A model generated the notes under the pieces. It saw only the letters and a program-made list of their open reading frames with translations, was not told the DNA's origin and did not search any database. This document shows, piece by piece, positions 8,661 to 20,700 of a DNA stretch of 64,000 nucleotides. Every line of letters starts with the position of its first letter. Position 1 is the first letter of the stretch. This DNA comes from Clostridiales bacterium (lineage in GTDB: Bacteria > Bacillota > Clostridia > Christensenellales > Pumilibacteraceae), in assembly GCA_014799665.1 (NCBI GenBank), contig JAAVHP010000009.1:3755-67754 (forward strand), given 5' to 3'. Both the position numbers and the translations under genes were made by a program.

Positions 8661-8970
8661 CCTTTTTCGCTTCCTCGTTCATCGCACTTGCAACCATAAC
8701 GCTGCCGATAATAACGCCGACCGCTCTTTCTTTGCGCTTGATTTCCGCGAGCTTGTCCGCGCCCTTTTTGCCGTTAATACGGTTCATCTCGGAGATGTCT
8801 AACATGCGCTTTGCATACATAAACAATCCCTTGAGATACTCGTCTTTCGTAATAAACGGCTTGCCTTCGAAAGCGTAGGCGCAAACGCCTTTTACAAACT
8901 CTCCCGCTTGCTTATCCGTAAGCTCTTTGATAATGTCGTAATGTTCTCTCTTGATTTTGATATTTTTCAT
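8653..8970 (-). CDS. DUF6291-like protein
   Basis: 105 residues. The N-terminal half (YDIIKELTDKQAGEFVKGVCAYAFEGKPFI) matches the pattern of DUF6291/phage replisome-organizer-like proteins: a short helical domain containing D-K-Q-A/L-G and AYAFEGK. It continues with a basic helix (NRINGKKGADKLAEIKRKER) and a small hydrophobic stretch near the end. It lies between ArdC and the methylase and overlaps the methylase start by 8 bases. Function is unknown; a DNA-replication or regulatory role is only suggested by relatives. Confidence 0.6.
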   Translation of the reverse strand: MKNIKIKREHYDIIKELTDKQAGEFVKGVCAYAFEGKPFITKDEYLKGLFMYAKRMLDISEMNRINGKKGADKLAEIKRKERAVGVIIGSVMVASAMNEEAKKGE

Positions 8971-8983
8971 AATTCCTCCGAAT

Positions 8984-10684
8984 TTAAGATTTTGAATTTC
9001 TAAACCGACTGCTCGTTGATTTGGCGGCGGTCGATGTAGGTATGGGCGTTTTAAGCCCGGCGACGAACTTCATCTCGTCCTTTGCCATTTGTTCGTAATA
9101 CCCGTCGGCTTTGCCGTCGCGGTACTGTCCCGATGCTTGGAAAATTCGTAGTAGCTGTTCCGTGTCGTTGCCCGTAAACATAGCAAGCCGCGCCATAAGC
9201 GAACGCTCGTTCTGCTCCTCAGTACCAAGCACCGACTCGCCGTTAAACAGCGCAAGGAATTTATCTCCGTGCTTCGTCTTACTCGCTTTGTCAACGACAT
9301 CTCTATCGTCCATTCGCGTAATACTTTCTATTCCTCTGCCTGTCATTTCGACTGCGGCCACCGTTCCTACTACCACCGCTTCCGCCGCGACTTGCTCCGC
9401 AACCTCGCTCGGCGGTATAAACACTTCGGACTGTTCTTCCTCGATTTCCTTTAACCGCTCCACCTTTGCGTTCTGTTCTGCGGCACGTTTACGGCTTTCA
9501 ACTTCAAGCTCGTCGAGCGTTACCTCTTGGAAATCCTTACCCGCCCAAAACGGCAGCTCCTGCATTTTGCCAAACTCGGTCATCAACGCTTCACGGCTTC
9601 TAAACGGATAGCCGCTCAGCGCGAGCCGCGTTTGTCCGTGTTCGGCTATCATGTGAACCTTGTAGACTTTCTCGCCGTACTCGTCATTGTCTTCGACTAT
9701 CGCATACGGCTCGACTTCCTTTTTAATCTCGTTCTCTTTCGCCATTACGTACTTGGAAATCTTTTCGGCATCGGCTATTGCTCTGAACAATACGTTAGGA
9801 TCGTCCTTGATTTTGTCGCGCCAATGCCGAATGTACGCGCTGTTGTTTTGAATGTGCTTTTCGCCGACCTCAATACCCAAGTCTTGTTCGATGAACATCG
9901 AAGCGATCTCGGCGCGTAATTCTTCCTCGGCGTAGCTCGCCGAGCCAAAGCCATCACCCAAATTACGGTTAAGCCTTTTCTCGTGTCCGGTGCTGTGTCC
10001 GACCTCGTGCAACGCCGTTGAGTAAAATTCGGGCAAGCTCAAGAACTTATCTCTGTCCGGCAAGAATATCTCGTCCGTTGCCGAACGGTAGAACGCTTCG
10101 TCGCCGCCGTATATGATTTTGGATTCGTTATCGTTCCAATACTGCAAAATGTTCTCGGCACGGATATTTCTGCCGTTCGGATCGATTACAGGCTTTTCGC
10201 GTTCGGGAATACCCTCTATGACGTCGCCGTTAAATACGCAGTAGTATTTGCGAAGAGCGATCACGTTTTCGTCCATATAATCGTCGCGCTCCGCTTCCGA
10301 CATTCCGTCAAGAGTGTGCTTATCGAACTTCTGCTTGGTTAATTTATCGTAGAACGAGAAGTATTCGATAGACACTCCTGCGTTCTTGCCCATACTTTTA
10401 CCTTCCGCGTCGCGCTTGAAATCCCAACCTTTTTCTTTCATTTGGTTATACGTCAGCCAACGGTTGTCGCTGTAACCGCGCTCCATTGTTGCCGCCGAAA
10501 GGAAAAGCCTGTTTATACCGTTATAGCGTTTACCCGATATTGCCGATACAGGTGCGCCGGACACACGCCAGCCTTGCCGCCAAAGGCTGTTGTTTGTTTC
10601 GAGATTTGCCATAAGCAAATTGTACAGCCTTTGACGCTGCGGCGTGAGTTTATCGTAAACGCTTTTTTTGTCCTTCTCACTCAA
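8984..10684 (-). CDS. ArdC-like antirestriction protein (ssDNA-binding domain, zincin domain, primase-C-like tail)
   Basis: 566 residues. The N-terminus (about 1-160, LMANLETNNSLWRQGWRVSG...GKRYNGINRLFLS) is the ArdC single-strand-DNA-binding domain. A metallopeptidase-like domain follows with HEVGHSTGH at about 226-234 and the downstream EELRAEIASMF. Residues 400-450 are Glu-rich and probably coiled. The last about 90 residues (MDDRDVVDKASKTKHGDKF...SGQYRDGK) match the very end of the 4273-residue protein in this operon. ArdC proteins protect transferred single-stranded DNA from host restriction. The start is TTG at 10684, 12 bases after GGAGG and overlapping the small upstream gene by 8 bases. 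Confidence 0.82.
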   Translation of the reverse strand: MSEKDKKSVYDKLTPQRQRLYNLLMANLETNNSLWRQGWRVSGAPVSAISGKRYNGINRLFLSAATMERGYSDNRWLTYNQMKEKGWDFKRDAEGKSMGKNAGVSIEYFSFYDKLTKQKFDKHTLDGMSEAERDDYMDENVIALRKYYCVFNGDVIEGIPEREKPVIDPNGRNIRAENILQYWNDNESKIIYGGDEAFYRSATDEIFLPDRDKFLSLPEFYSTALHEVGHSTGHEKRLNRNLGDGFGSASYAEEELRAEIASMFIEQDLGIEVGEKHIQNNSAYIRHWRDKIKDDPNVLFRAIADAEKISKYVMAKENEIKKEVEPYAIVEDNDEYGEKVYKVHMIAEHGQTRLALSGYPFRSREALMTEFGKMQELPFWAGKDFQEVTLDELEVESRKRAAEQNAKVERLKEIEEEQSEVFIPPSEVAEQVAAEAVVVGTVAAVEMTGRGIESITRMDDRDVVDKASKTKHGDKFLALFNGESVLGTEEQNERSLMARLAMFTGNDTEQLLRIFQASGQYRDGKADGYYEQMAKDEMKFVAGLKTPIPTSTAAKSTSSRFRNSKS

Positions 10685-10817
10685 AGCGTATCTTTACCTC
10701 CTCCGTTAAAATTGGTTGCTCGTCCCCGAAATCGTCCTCGTCCGTGTCCAAGATGTCGTCTATCTCGTAACCTTTCGGAATAACCACTTCGGGAACAATA
10801 CTTGAGTTCTTTTTCAT
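10677..10817 (-). CDS. Small acidic protein, 46 residues
   Basis: ATG at 10817 follows CGGAGGTAAAA, a good ribosome site. The frame encodes 46 residues and overlaps the TTG start of the ardC-like gene by 8 bases, with the ArdC ribosome site inside its last codons. The protein is strongly acidic (DDILDTDEDDFGDEQ). No family recognised. The acidic nature would fit a DNA-mimic or partner-binding peptide, but it may mainly couple translation of ArdC. Confidence 0.6.
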   Translation of the reverse strand: MKKNSSIVPEVVIPKGYEIDDILDTDEDDFGDEQPILTEEVKIRFE

Positions 10818-10860
10818 TTTTACCTCCGTTTTATATTTTCCTTTCTGATTTGTATTCAGC

Positions 10861-10895
10861 TTGCTTTTGCATCGACTTTCTGCTATAATATAGCT
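10861..10895 (+). promoter_or_regulatory. Promoter of the dinD-like gene, apparently leaderless
   Basis: TTGCTT (10861-10866), a 17-base spacer and a perfect TATAAT (10884-10889). Only six bases (ATAGCT) separate the -10 box from the ATG at 10896, so transcription should start at or next to the start codon. No Shine-Dalgarno sequence is present. Confidence 0.7.
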
Positions 10896-11735
10896 ATGAA
10901 TGAATTAAGTACACAGCAGAAAAAACTATTCGACGACATCAAGCATACCGATGAATACGGCAATGAATTTTGGCTTGCTCGCGAATTGCAAGAGGTATTG
11001 CAATATGCTAAATGGGAAAACTTCCATAAAGTCATAAAGACCGCACAAATCGCTTGCAAAATAAGCCAACAGTCCGTTGCGGATTGCTTTCCTGAGGTCA
11101 AGAAGTCAATAACTTCCGGCAAAGGGCGCATATCGTCCATCATTGACTATAAGCTTAATCGTTACGCTTGCTATCTCATCGTAATGAACGGCGACCCTCG
11201 CAAGGAAGTCATCGCGCTCGGTCAAACATACTTCGCCGTAAAGACACGCCAACAAGAGCTTGCAGAGCTTTACGATAGACTTTCCGAAGACGAAAAACGG
11301 TTATTCATTCGCGGTGACATTAAGCAAAAGAATATGCTCCTTGCCGAAGCCGCACACAAAGCCGGTATCATCACGAACCAAGAATACGCTACATTCCAAG
11401 ACGCGGGCTATCGCGGCTTATACGGCGGCATGACTGCCCGCGATATTGCCGAACATAAAGGTCTATCTCCAGACGACGAAATACTCGATTATATGGGCGG
11501 CGAAGAACTTGCCGCTAACCTATTCCGCATCACACAGACCGAAGCTAAAATGCGCCGTGAAGGAACATCTACACCCGCCGCTGCAAACGCCGCCCACTAC
11601 GAAGTCGGCAAAGCGGTACGCGAAACTATCGCAGGACTTGGCGGCACAATGCCAGAAGAACTTCCCACTCCCGAAAAGAGCATTAAACAACTCGAAGCAG
11701 AACAGCGAAAACAAATTAAACCGAAAAAAGATTAA
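10896..11735 (+). CDS. dinD: DinD-like DNA-damage-inducible protein D
   Basis: 279 residues, matching the length of E. coli DinD (about 275). Recognisable parts are the N-terminal Bro/KilA-type block (EFWLARELQEVLQYAKWENFHKVIKTA), the middle ITSGKGRISSIIDYKLNRYACYLIVMNGDPRKEVIALGQTYFAVKTR, and the C-terminal GLYGGMTARDIAEHKGL. Family members are SOS-regulated; E. coli DinD inhibits RecA filament activity. It is the only plus-strand gene in the conjugation region and has its own strong promoter and terminator, so it is set apart from the operon. I see no clear LexA box. Likely role: tempering the host response to incoming single-stranded DNA (inference). Confidence 0.85.
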   Translation: MNELSTQQKKLFDDIKHTDEYGNEFWLARELQEVLQYAKWENFHKVIKTAQIACKISQQSVADCFPEVKKSITSGKGRISSIIDYKLNRYACYLIVMNGDPRKEVIALGQTYFAVKTRQQELAELYDRLSEDEKRLFIRGDIKQKNMLLAEAAHKAGIITNQEYATFQDAGYRGLYGGMTARDIAEHKGLSPDDEILDYMGGEELAANLFRITQTEAKMRREGTSTPAAANAAHYEVGKAVRETIAGLGGTMPEELPTPEKSIKQLEAEQRKQIKPKKD

Positions 11736-11744
11736 AGATTTTTA

Positions 11745-11777
11745 CGGCTATCGGCTAATAACCGATAGCCGCTTTTA
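11745..11777 (+). terminator. Rho-independent terminator between convergent genes
   Basis: Perfect 10-bp stem CGGCTATCGG / CCGATAGCCG (11745-11754 and 11762-11771) with a 7-base loop, followed by CTTTTAT. It ends dinD. The leading AATCTTTAA-like side gives a weaker U-tract for the 4273-residue gene converging from the right. Confidence 0.8.
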
Positions 11778-11784
11778 TCTCTGA

Positions 11785-14700
11785 CTATTTACCGCCTTTT
11801 CCGCTACCATTACCACTTCCGTTGCCGCTCGGTTTGTTGTTACCGTTACTTGCCTTGGGCGGCGTGTAACACGGCGTACCCTTAACAGCTTTAATCGCCG
11901 TATGCTCGTAGTAGCTCTGCGCTTTGTCAGCGCGGTATAATCCACTCGTAGAAAAAACGCGGAGCATTTGATCGATGTCGTGATTGGACCAAAACGCAAG
12001 GTAGTTCATAAGCGACATATCCGAATTGCTGTGATTGCCGCGCAGGTCCTCGCCGTTATACAGTCTACGAACGGTATCGCCGTTCTTTGCCGCAAATGCC
12101 TTATCGAGCATTTCTCTGTCGTCCATAGACGATAAACCCTCGACGCCCATTCCGGTATTTTTCCACTCAGTACGCTTTTCGAGCTTACTCTCAAGAACTC
12201 TTTGCATTTCGGGCGTATCGAAGCTCTCTAAGCGGCTATATCCCGCGCCGTCGCCTGTCATAGCGATAAAATGACCGCCCTGATAATACTCCATCGTCTT
12301 GTCTTTGCTGAACGAGCGCAAGTCCGCACCTTTCGTCTTTCCGAATACGTGTAAACCTTTGCCGCTTACCGAACGCTCAATATACGTCTTACCACAGAAA
12401 TCAAGCACTCTGTTTGCTATATCCGTGTATCCGCTTTCGGTAACACACCCGTCAAGATCGATACACGCTATGCCGTCCTTTCCGTCGAGCGCATAAGCAA
12501 GCGCGACGCCGCCGTTTTCTTTCGCATACTTACATGCCGTATCAAAGTCCGCCCACGTTTTGGGGTTGTCGCTTTCCGCGAACTTGCCCGTATGCGGACT
12601 TATAAGGAACTTATCGAGTCTGCCAGTTTCTTCGTTGGCTCGTGTGCGCACGATTACCCAATTCGGCTTGTTGCGCATTTCTTCGGGTACGTTTTTACGC
12701 AGTTGCTCCTCTACTTTCTCGAACTGCTTTTGCGCTTCCTTGCTCGGCTTGCGGAATACGCTCTCGTAGTCCTCATCCGTCTTGTCCGATATTGCCGCTA
12801 TAAACTGTTCCGCGGTAAGGTCGATATTCTCGTCGCCGTCCTTGAGATGAACTTCAAAGTCTTCGGGGACACGCAAGCTAAGACCGTTCTCGTCCTTGCG
12901 CACCATGCCGCTCGGTATGTAGTAAACAAAGCCGGCATAATCGCCTTTCGGCATTTTGAACAGCGTACTATTTTGGTAGTTGGCAATTATGGCATTCTCG
13001 CTGAGCGATACCGTATTCCATTTCTTGCCGTCTTCGCCTTGCTGTTCGCGGTACTCGTCCATAGCGGTAGGCTCGCGCTTGTAGTCCGTTTTTCCTGCGG
13101 TGTTGTACGCAAACTCTTTTGCGGTAAGCTCGATTTGTTCCTCGCCTTTGCGAAGCGTAATTTTGAAGCCCTCGCCTACATTTGCGACCAAGCTGCCGTT
13201 ATCGCTCTCGCCGTCCTCTTTTACTACCGAGTTCGGCAGATAGAAAACATAGCCTTTATACTCGGAATCGTTAGGCGCGGCGACAAGCACCGAGTTGTCG
13301 TATTCTTTGATGACCGCTTCACGCGGAATGCGGATATTCAGTCGAAGCTCGCGCTCGTACTTATCCGCAGTCGTTCCGTCAACCATTTGGACGAACTCGC
13401 GCGCCGGAATACTGATTATCTTTTCGCCACCCTCGTAAAGCTCCACTTGGGAATCTTCGGGGATGCGGATAGAAAGCGCACGTTCTTTCGTATCGCTCTT
13501 TATGTCGGTCGTTATTGTGCTTTCTTTTATACGGTCGTTGAATATAGAGTACGCACAGCCCTCGTATGTACTGCCTTTCGGCATTCTGAACCGCGAGTTG
13601 ATCTGATACTTCTTTATAAGCGCTTCGGGGCTTATCTTAAAAGCAAGCCACTTCCGCTTTTCCGTGTCCTTTGTATCCTCGAAGCCATACTTCTCCTGTC
13701 TGAACTTCTCTGCCGCTTCGAGCGTAGGAAAGTCATAGAATCCCTGCGCCCACGTTCCGTCCGTAGTGTCGTAGCCCGGCGCAACAACGAAATCGTCTTT
13801 GCGCTGAACGATAGCGACGTTTCTATCGTCACGGTCTTTCGTCATACTTAAAACCTTATATCCCTGCGGGGTAAAGTTCTTAAATTTGTCTTGTGCCATA
13901 TCATTCTCCTTGTCTATATTTTTGTTCTTGATTTTTTCACTTAAAGCGTAAAGCTCTTGCGGCTCTATACGCTTATAAGTGTAGCCGGTGTGTCCTACGT
14001 CGGCGTTCTGATCGATTGTCGCTTGCAACGCTATATCCGAACTGAAATCGCCGTCCAAATACTTGACTTCGCTGCTTTCACGGTCTAACGAATATGCGTT
14101 ATAGCACGGCTTCCCGTCTGCATTCTGCTCTGCTACCGTTGTGTACAGAATTACTTGCTTATCCCTGATTCTGCTTGCAAGTCCGTCCAATACCGCAGGA
14201 TGTCCACTCAAGCAACAACCACGACGCTCGAACTCGACTTCAAGCATAGGAATAGTTTTCGCCCATTCTTTGTTTGCTTGACTAAACCTTCCGTCGTAAT
14301 CGTGTTCGTTTATAGTGGTTGCAACTATGAACGCTATGCGCTCCATTCCGTACTTTTGGATAAGCTCGTTTTCAAAGCCGGCCGCAAGGTGCATACCGTC
14401 GAAATTTTTGCTAACCGCTTGATCGATTGCGCGTTTACAATCGATATTTGCTTGCTGAGATTTGCGATAATTGAAGATCTCGCTATTATCTCTTGCATAA
14501 GTTTGAGACCGCAGATAAAGCGGCTTAATGCTGTAATACGAGTCCATCGCGTTCATCATGTTCTTCATAGCATCGTCGCCTTCGAGCTGTTCCGGAAAGA
14601 TGTCCTTACCTATATCCAGAAAGAAAATGCTATTCTTCTCCAGCTGTTCCTTATCCAAATAACAGTAAGGCGCGGCTATGGTGTACATATCTGCCGACTT

Positions 14701-17700
14701 ATCCAACTGCACTATGTTGTCTAATGAGATTCCTGTTGTAAAACGGTAGTACGCTCTATTGTCCGTATCTTTTCCGAAATAAGTTACAGGGTAATAAATC
14801 TCGTTGTGCTTATATTCGCAGTAGTCTTTGATATACCGTGCTGTTTCGCCGTATTCTTCGACGTTATAACTCTCGTTTCCAAGATAGTCGTCGTAAAGGT
14901 TGTCGAGAATGTGTCCTCGTTCTTCATACAAGGCTTTGAAGTCGTTGTCAGACAGATAATCGTTACCAAGCTGAATGACTTCATAAAACTCGTTTAGTAC
15001 GTGGATTTTGTAACTGTTCTCGTATATCTGTTCGGGCGAACCTTTGAGCATTTCGTCTTTGAACGCGGCGTATTCTTTTTTAACGCTGTCTATAACTGCT
15101 TCTTCGTAGATTGCGCTATTGTTAGGTTCGCTCTTTGCGCGGTCATAGTACGCCTGTCGAATATCCGAAGCAAACGCAAAATAATTCGGTCTTGCTTGCA
15201 AAATCCGTCTTTCAAACTGTAAAGCGTTATTGAGCCATACATTGTCCCCGTCGATTCTCGCGCCATATTTTTCCATAAGCGCAATAACGTTTTCTACGGG
15301 ACAATTCACCGTATCGGCAATAGATTTTGCGCCGACCAATTCGGTTGTTCCACCGTATATCCGCTCCAACGTTTCGCAGTAGTCGTCCATAACCGCAAAG
15401 ATTTTTTCTTGCTCTGTTCCACCGCCTACTACGAGCGGATCGTTTTTCGCCGAACTTAACCGCATATTTCGTATGACTTTGACTTTGTCGTCGAAATACG
15501 ACTGCGCTTCCTCTTTCTTATAGAACTCACGCAAGGGATTTCCGTCGTACAGTCCGTTATAGGCAAGAATCGTTCCGACGTCGGTTTTGTCACCGACCTC
15601 CAATTCCTTGCCGATCTCGTTCTTAGCCGAAGTGTCGTTAATGACGTACCACTCGCCGGTTATGTTGTTTTCCAAGAGCAGCACGCCGGGCGCAAATGTA
15701 GTCCCTGCGCTGTTCGCCGTAAGCAAGTGTGTAGGCTCTTTTGCGGCAACGGTAATCTCGTCATCGAACGCCGGCAAATTCATTTCGTCAACTTCTTGTT
15801 CGGTGTATTTGTTCAATGCAATCATCAGCTCTTTATCTACGTTAAACCGATAACTTGCGATTTGCTTAGCGTACTCTTTAAGTTCGGTGTTCTCTACATT
15901 GTCCGCAATAGAGCTTTTTACCGAATGTTTGTCCCAACCATAGTGTTCGAGCGCTGAAGACCAAATTCGGTCGGTGTATTCGTCCATAAGCTGCGGCACG
16001 AATGACATTATAGCTTTGGTATCGGGCTTCGGCTTGTCCGCGAGATATTTCTTGAGCGCGGCCTTTTCCGAGAAGTTCGTTTCGATAAAGTCTATAGTGA
16101 ACCGCTCGTCCACATAACTCAAATCTTTCGATGCACACTCGCCCGCCGCTTGCGCAATATCCAAACGTGCAAACAAATACGCTAAACCGTTTTCCGATTC
16201 CACATACTTCTTCCATGTGGGCTTTTCTACACCGTACATCTTTTTGTCCGCGAACTCGTCACCGTATTCCATTTCTGTTTCGGTATCGTCCTTACCAAGC
16301 TCATAAACTTGAACTCCTCTGTTAAAGGCTCGCATTGCCGCGGTCTTGCGCATAGGAAGCATACCGTCCCACTTATAACCGTATTCGTGCATATCTTCTG
16401 TGCTTACGGAATAGTCGGGCAAGATGTCCACTCGCATTGACGCGACCTTGTCTTCTTTATCTATGATTTCGTCCTCCTTAATCTTTGTATTTGTAGGCAA
16501 CATTCGGTAGTTACCGTCGTCGCTCTCGCCGTCTTCAGCTATAATGACCTCTTCTCGTTTATCTAAGTCAAGCTCGGCGTTCAGAGCTGTTTGTTCTTTT
16601 AATAACTCAAGCATATGTTCCCTATGCTCAAACGGTTTTTGTACTTGCTCTTTCGCTATCTCGAAGTCGTCCTTGAGCTGTTGCAAACGCTTTTCGAGCC
16701 GTTCTTTACGCTTCGGAAAGTCCTCGATAAAGTTGTCCAATCGGGTAAGATTACCGCTTGAACTTTCGCCTATGTCGATTGTGTACTGTCCGTTAGCCGA
16801 GAGTGTAATGTCGCGCTGTCCGTTAAGCGAAGTGATGTTGTTCATACTTATCCTGAATCCGCAATACACCGCCACGACCTTTTCGGGCTTGCTTGAATAC
16901 AGCGCGTCGGTTAGCGCCTTGCCGCCCTCTTTTTTGTCCGTATAGACTTTACCGTTCACGCTTATCTCGAACGCTTCGGGATCGGCGGGCTTATTCTGTT
17001 CCAAACTCGCTATATCCGCAGTTACACGTTCCAATAGTAATTCCTGCTTGCGGATGTCTTCGGGATAGTCCTTGCGGATTTTGTCTTGAAGCGCGTACAA
17101 GTTCTTTTTGTGCTGACCTTCCAAAATTCGCAGCCTTGCTATTTCGGTGTCAACTTCCATCTTGCGCTTTATTTTCGGGTTCGCCGCGGTGATTGCTTTT
17201 ATCTCGGCGTATGACAAAGTTGTTTCGTCGATATCCTCGGCTTCACGCACGGTCAAGTCGCCGCGGTTTATTTGAGATATGAACTTTTGCTTGTTCTCGA
17301 GTATCTGGTAGCTGTAGCTGTCGAACGTTCGCTCGGTAACGTAGGTGTAAATATCTACCTTGTCGTTCTCGTTGCCTTGACGGATTATTCGCCCCTCGCG
17401 CTGTTCCATATCCGACGGACGGTACGGTGTATCCAAGTGATGTAATGCGACAAGCCGCTTTTGTACGTTTGTTCCCGCGCCGCATTTTTCCGTGCTGCCG
17501 ATAAGTATTCTTATAGAGCCGCTGTTGACTTTATCGAACAATGCTCGTTTCTGCTCGTCGGTGTTCGCGTCGTGAATGAACGCAATCTCTTCCGCGGGTA
17601 TGCCGCTTTTCACGAGCTTATATTTTAAGTCGTTGTAAGCGTCAAAGTCAGTACCGTACTCGTAGCTCTCGGATTTCATCTTCGGCGTGGATAAATCACA

Positions 17701-20700
17701 GAACACTATCTGCGTTCCTTTGATGTCGGCCGTCCGCTCCCATATCTCGAATATTCGCTGTGTTGCTTCGTTGAGCTTGCTACCGCCCTCATCTTCCGAG
17801 TCGGGTACAAAGCACCGCGGATCGAGCGCGAGCTTCTTGCCGTCCGAAGTGATTTTCAGCATATTATCTTCTTCGGGGCTTACAAGTCCTTCGTGTATCC
17901 TGTCCGCGCGTTCGGCGATTTGTTCTGCAAGCTCTATAACGGTATCCGACGGTTTAAGGCTTATAACATGCCGCTCCGCTTCGGGTACGTCGAGCTTTAC
18001 AGTGTCTGCCGTTTGCACGTCCGCAAAACTACGGTACATTGTCAGCAGTTCGGGTAAGTTGGTAAACTTTGCAAATCTCGTTCTCGCCCTATAACCTTGA
18101 CCGCTCGGACTAAGCTCCATACTCGTTACCGTTTCGCCGAAGTCAGCCGCCCATCCGTCGAAGAACGTTATGCCGCTTGCCGCTAATGCTCTCGGCTGCA
18201 AGTAGCTTTGCATAGTGTACATTTCCGACATTGAATTGCTTATGGGCGTACCCGTGGCGAATATTACGCCGCGGTCGGACTTGTGCATTTCTTGTAGGTA
18301 TTCGCATTTCAGCTTGACGTCGCTCGCCCTTTGACTTGCGGCATTAGATACGCCGGCTACGTTATTCATCTTGGTGAACAGGAACAAGTTTTTGTAATTA
18401 TGCGCTTCGTCCACATAGAGATAGTCCACACCTAAGCTCTCAAAAGTAAGAACGTCATCTTTCTTGTCGCCGTCCATAAGTTTCTTGAGCATAGCTTCGC
18501 GGCTCTTTTTAATGCGCTCCAAGTTCTTGACCGCACCGCGCGGCATACCGTTTTCATCCCATTGTTTCTTTACCGTCTGCTCTATGAGCTTAATTTCCTG
18601 TCGCAATTTTGCAATCTGTCGCTCTTGCGAAATGGGTATCTTGGCAAAGCTCGATTGCGCTATGATTATGCCATCCCAATCACCCATAGCAACCTTGCTG
18701 ACAAACCGTTTACGATTGTCTTTCTCCAAGTCTTCTTTTGTTGCGACAAGGATTTTCGCGTTCGGGTACAGCTTGCGCCACTCGCTTGCCCACTGCTGCG
18801 TGAGATGGTTCGGTACCGTGACCATAGCCTTTTTGCATATTCCGAGCTGTCGCATTTTCATAATAGAAGCTATCATGGTGTACGTCTTGCCGCTACCTAC
18901 AACGTGGTGCAACAGCGTGCTGTTAGGGCTTGTTATTATTCGGTGTACCGCGTTCTTTTGGTGTGGTTTAAGTTCAATAGCGGGGTTCATTTCGGGGAAT
19001 TTCAGATAACTCCCGTCATAGCTCGGCAACCGTATTTGGTTGAACAGCCTGTTATACGTTTGCTCCAAATGCTCTCTACGTTCGGGGTTGTCGAATATCC
19101 ACTCGGCGAACCGCTCTTTGATTTGGTTTTGCTTTTCTCGCGCGGCTATAGTTTCGGCTTGATTGAGTACCCGGCGTTCTTTTCCATCCGGATCTACTAC
19201 CGTATCGTAAATGGTCGTAGCTCTCAAATTCATGCTGTCTATAAGCAGCCGATACGCCGGCGCGCGCTGTGTACCGTAAACCTCCTTTTGCTTCATTTGA
19301 GTGTCGTAGCGAATACTGTCTTTTTGATCTAACCGCCAACTGCTGTCGAACGGATTGTAGAACATTTCGATGTTGCTTCTTTGCCACCAACTGACGCCTA
19401 CAAGGTCGCAGTAGAATTGCTTGTACAGCTCTTTGGCTACCCACGTAGCACCAAGCCTTACCGAAATCTCGCTTGCCGTCAACGGCGTGGGCTGTACTTG
19501 CTTTAACGCTTCCACGTTGCGCTTGTACTCGCTCGAATGCTCGGCATACGTTTCCGCTGTGTGTAGCTTGTCTACTACTCGCCCCGATAAATACTCCTCG
19601 GCAGTTTCAAAGCCCGAATACTTATCTGCTTCATCCACCGTTTCGGGGTTGCGGAAAACGGAGTCGCCAAGCTCGAAAAGTACGGTATCGTAATCCTTGC
19701 CCGTAAGCTCCTCGATATACCCAATGTCAACTTTTCCGCGCTCGTTACGGCTTATTTGTAATGCTTCAAAGCAATCGTCCGTATTCGTGGGTACGGTATA
19801 TGGGCGTATTGTGCGCTTATTGAAAACTTCCGCTTTGCTTATCTTTTTGGTTTCTTCGTCGATGTTTTCGCAAGCGAAAAGGAGCGCACTATCCCCGTCT
19901 TCTTTGAACAACCTTGTGTTCGTTTGACTGTTCAGTTCGCCGTATTTACCGACAAACTTGTCGTACATTGCATTGAGCTTTTTTTGCTCTTCCTGCAACA
20001 CCTCGTCCGAACATCCTTTGATTTGGATGTCCAAAATTCGGTGTAATTCCTCGCGTAAAGCGATCATTCCTTGTAGCCGCTGATAAGCGTCTTTCGGATA
20101 GCTCGGTATGCGCTGCTCGACCATTTCATCGCCCATACGCATGTATAAACGGCCGCTGTCGGCTTTGTAGCACATGGGCTTGATATTATAGTCAACTTCT
20201 ACATCGTCCTGAATAGGCGCAACGTCAGAGCTTGTAAAGAAACCTTGCGGCAACTTATTCACAGCTTCCGCTATTGCTTCGGACAACACTCTACCGTCGG
20301 GGTTGACTGTAACATCTTTACCGCCGTACAGTCCTATATCTTCTGTGAGCGTGCCGAGTACCATTTCGGGATGAGCCACAAAGTAATTGTTTATCTCGTA
20401 CCCTTCCGCGGTCTTGCTCGTGCCGAGCCACTCTATGTTCTCGGTATCCGTGCTTATGCGTTCGGCGCGTTTACGAAAGAACAAAATATCCGCAACCGCT
20501 TCCGTGCCGGCAGTTTGCTTGAACGCCGTATTCGGAAGTCGTATCGCTCCAATCAGCTCGGCGCGTTCAGCAACGTATTTCCTTGCGCTCGGATTGAGCT
20601 TGTCCATTGTGCCTTTGCTCGTCACGATAGCAACAATGCCGTTCGGCTTTACCTTGTCAATAGACTTTGCAAGAAAGTAGTCGTGGACCTTGAAATTGTA

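Noticed and set aside
12592..13851. 419-residue plus-strand frame inside the giant gene
   Set aside because: Antisense shadow; residue composition is that of reversed coding sequence and no start signal is present.
16430..16500. AAGGAGGACGAA inside the giant gene as a second internal start
   Set aside because: No ATG, GTG or TTG lies at proper distance in frame; the next Met is more than 30 bases away.
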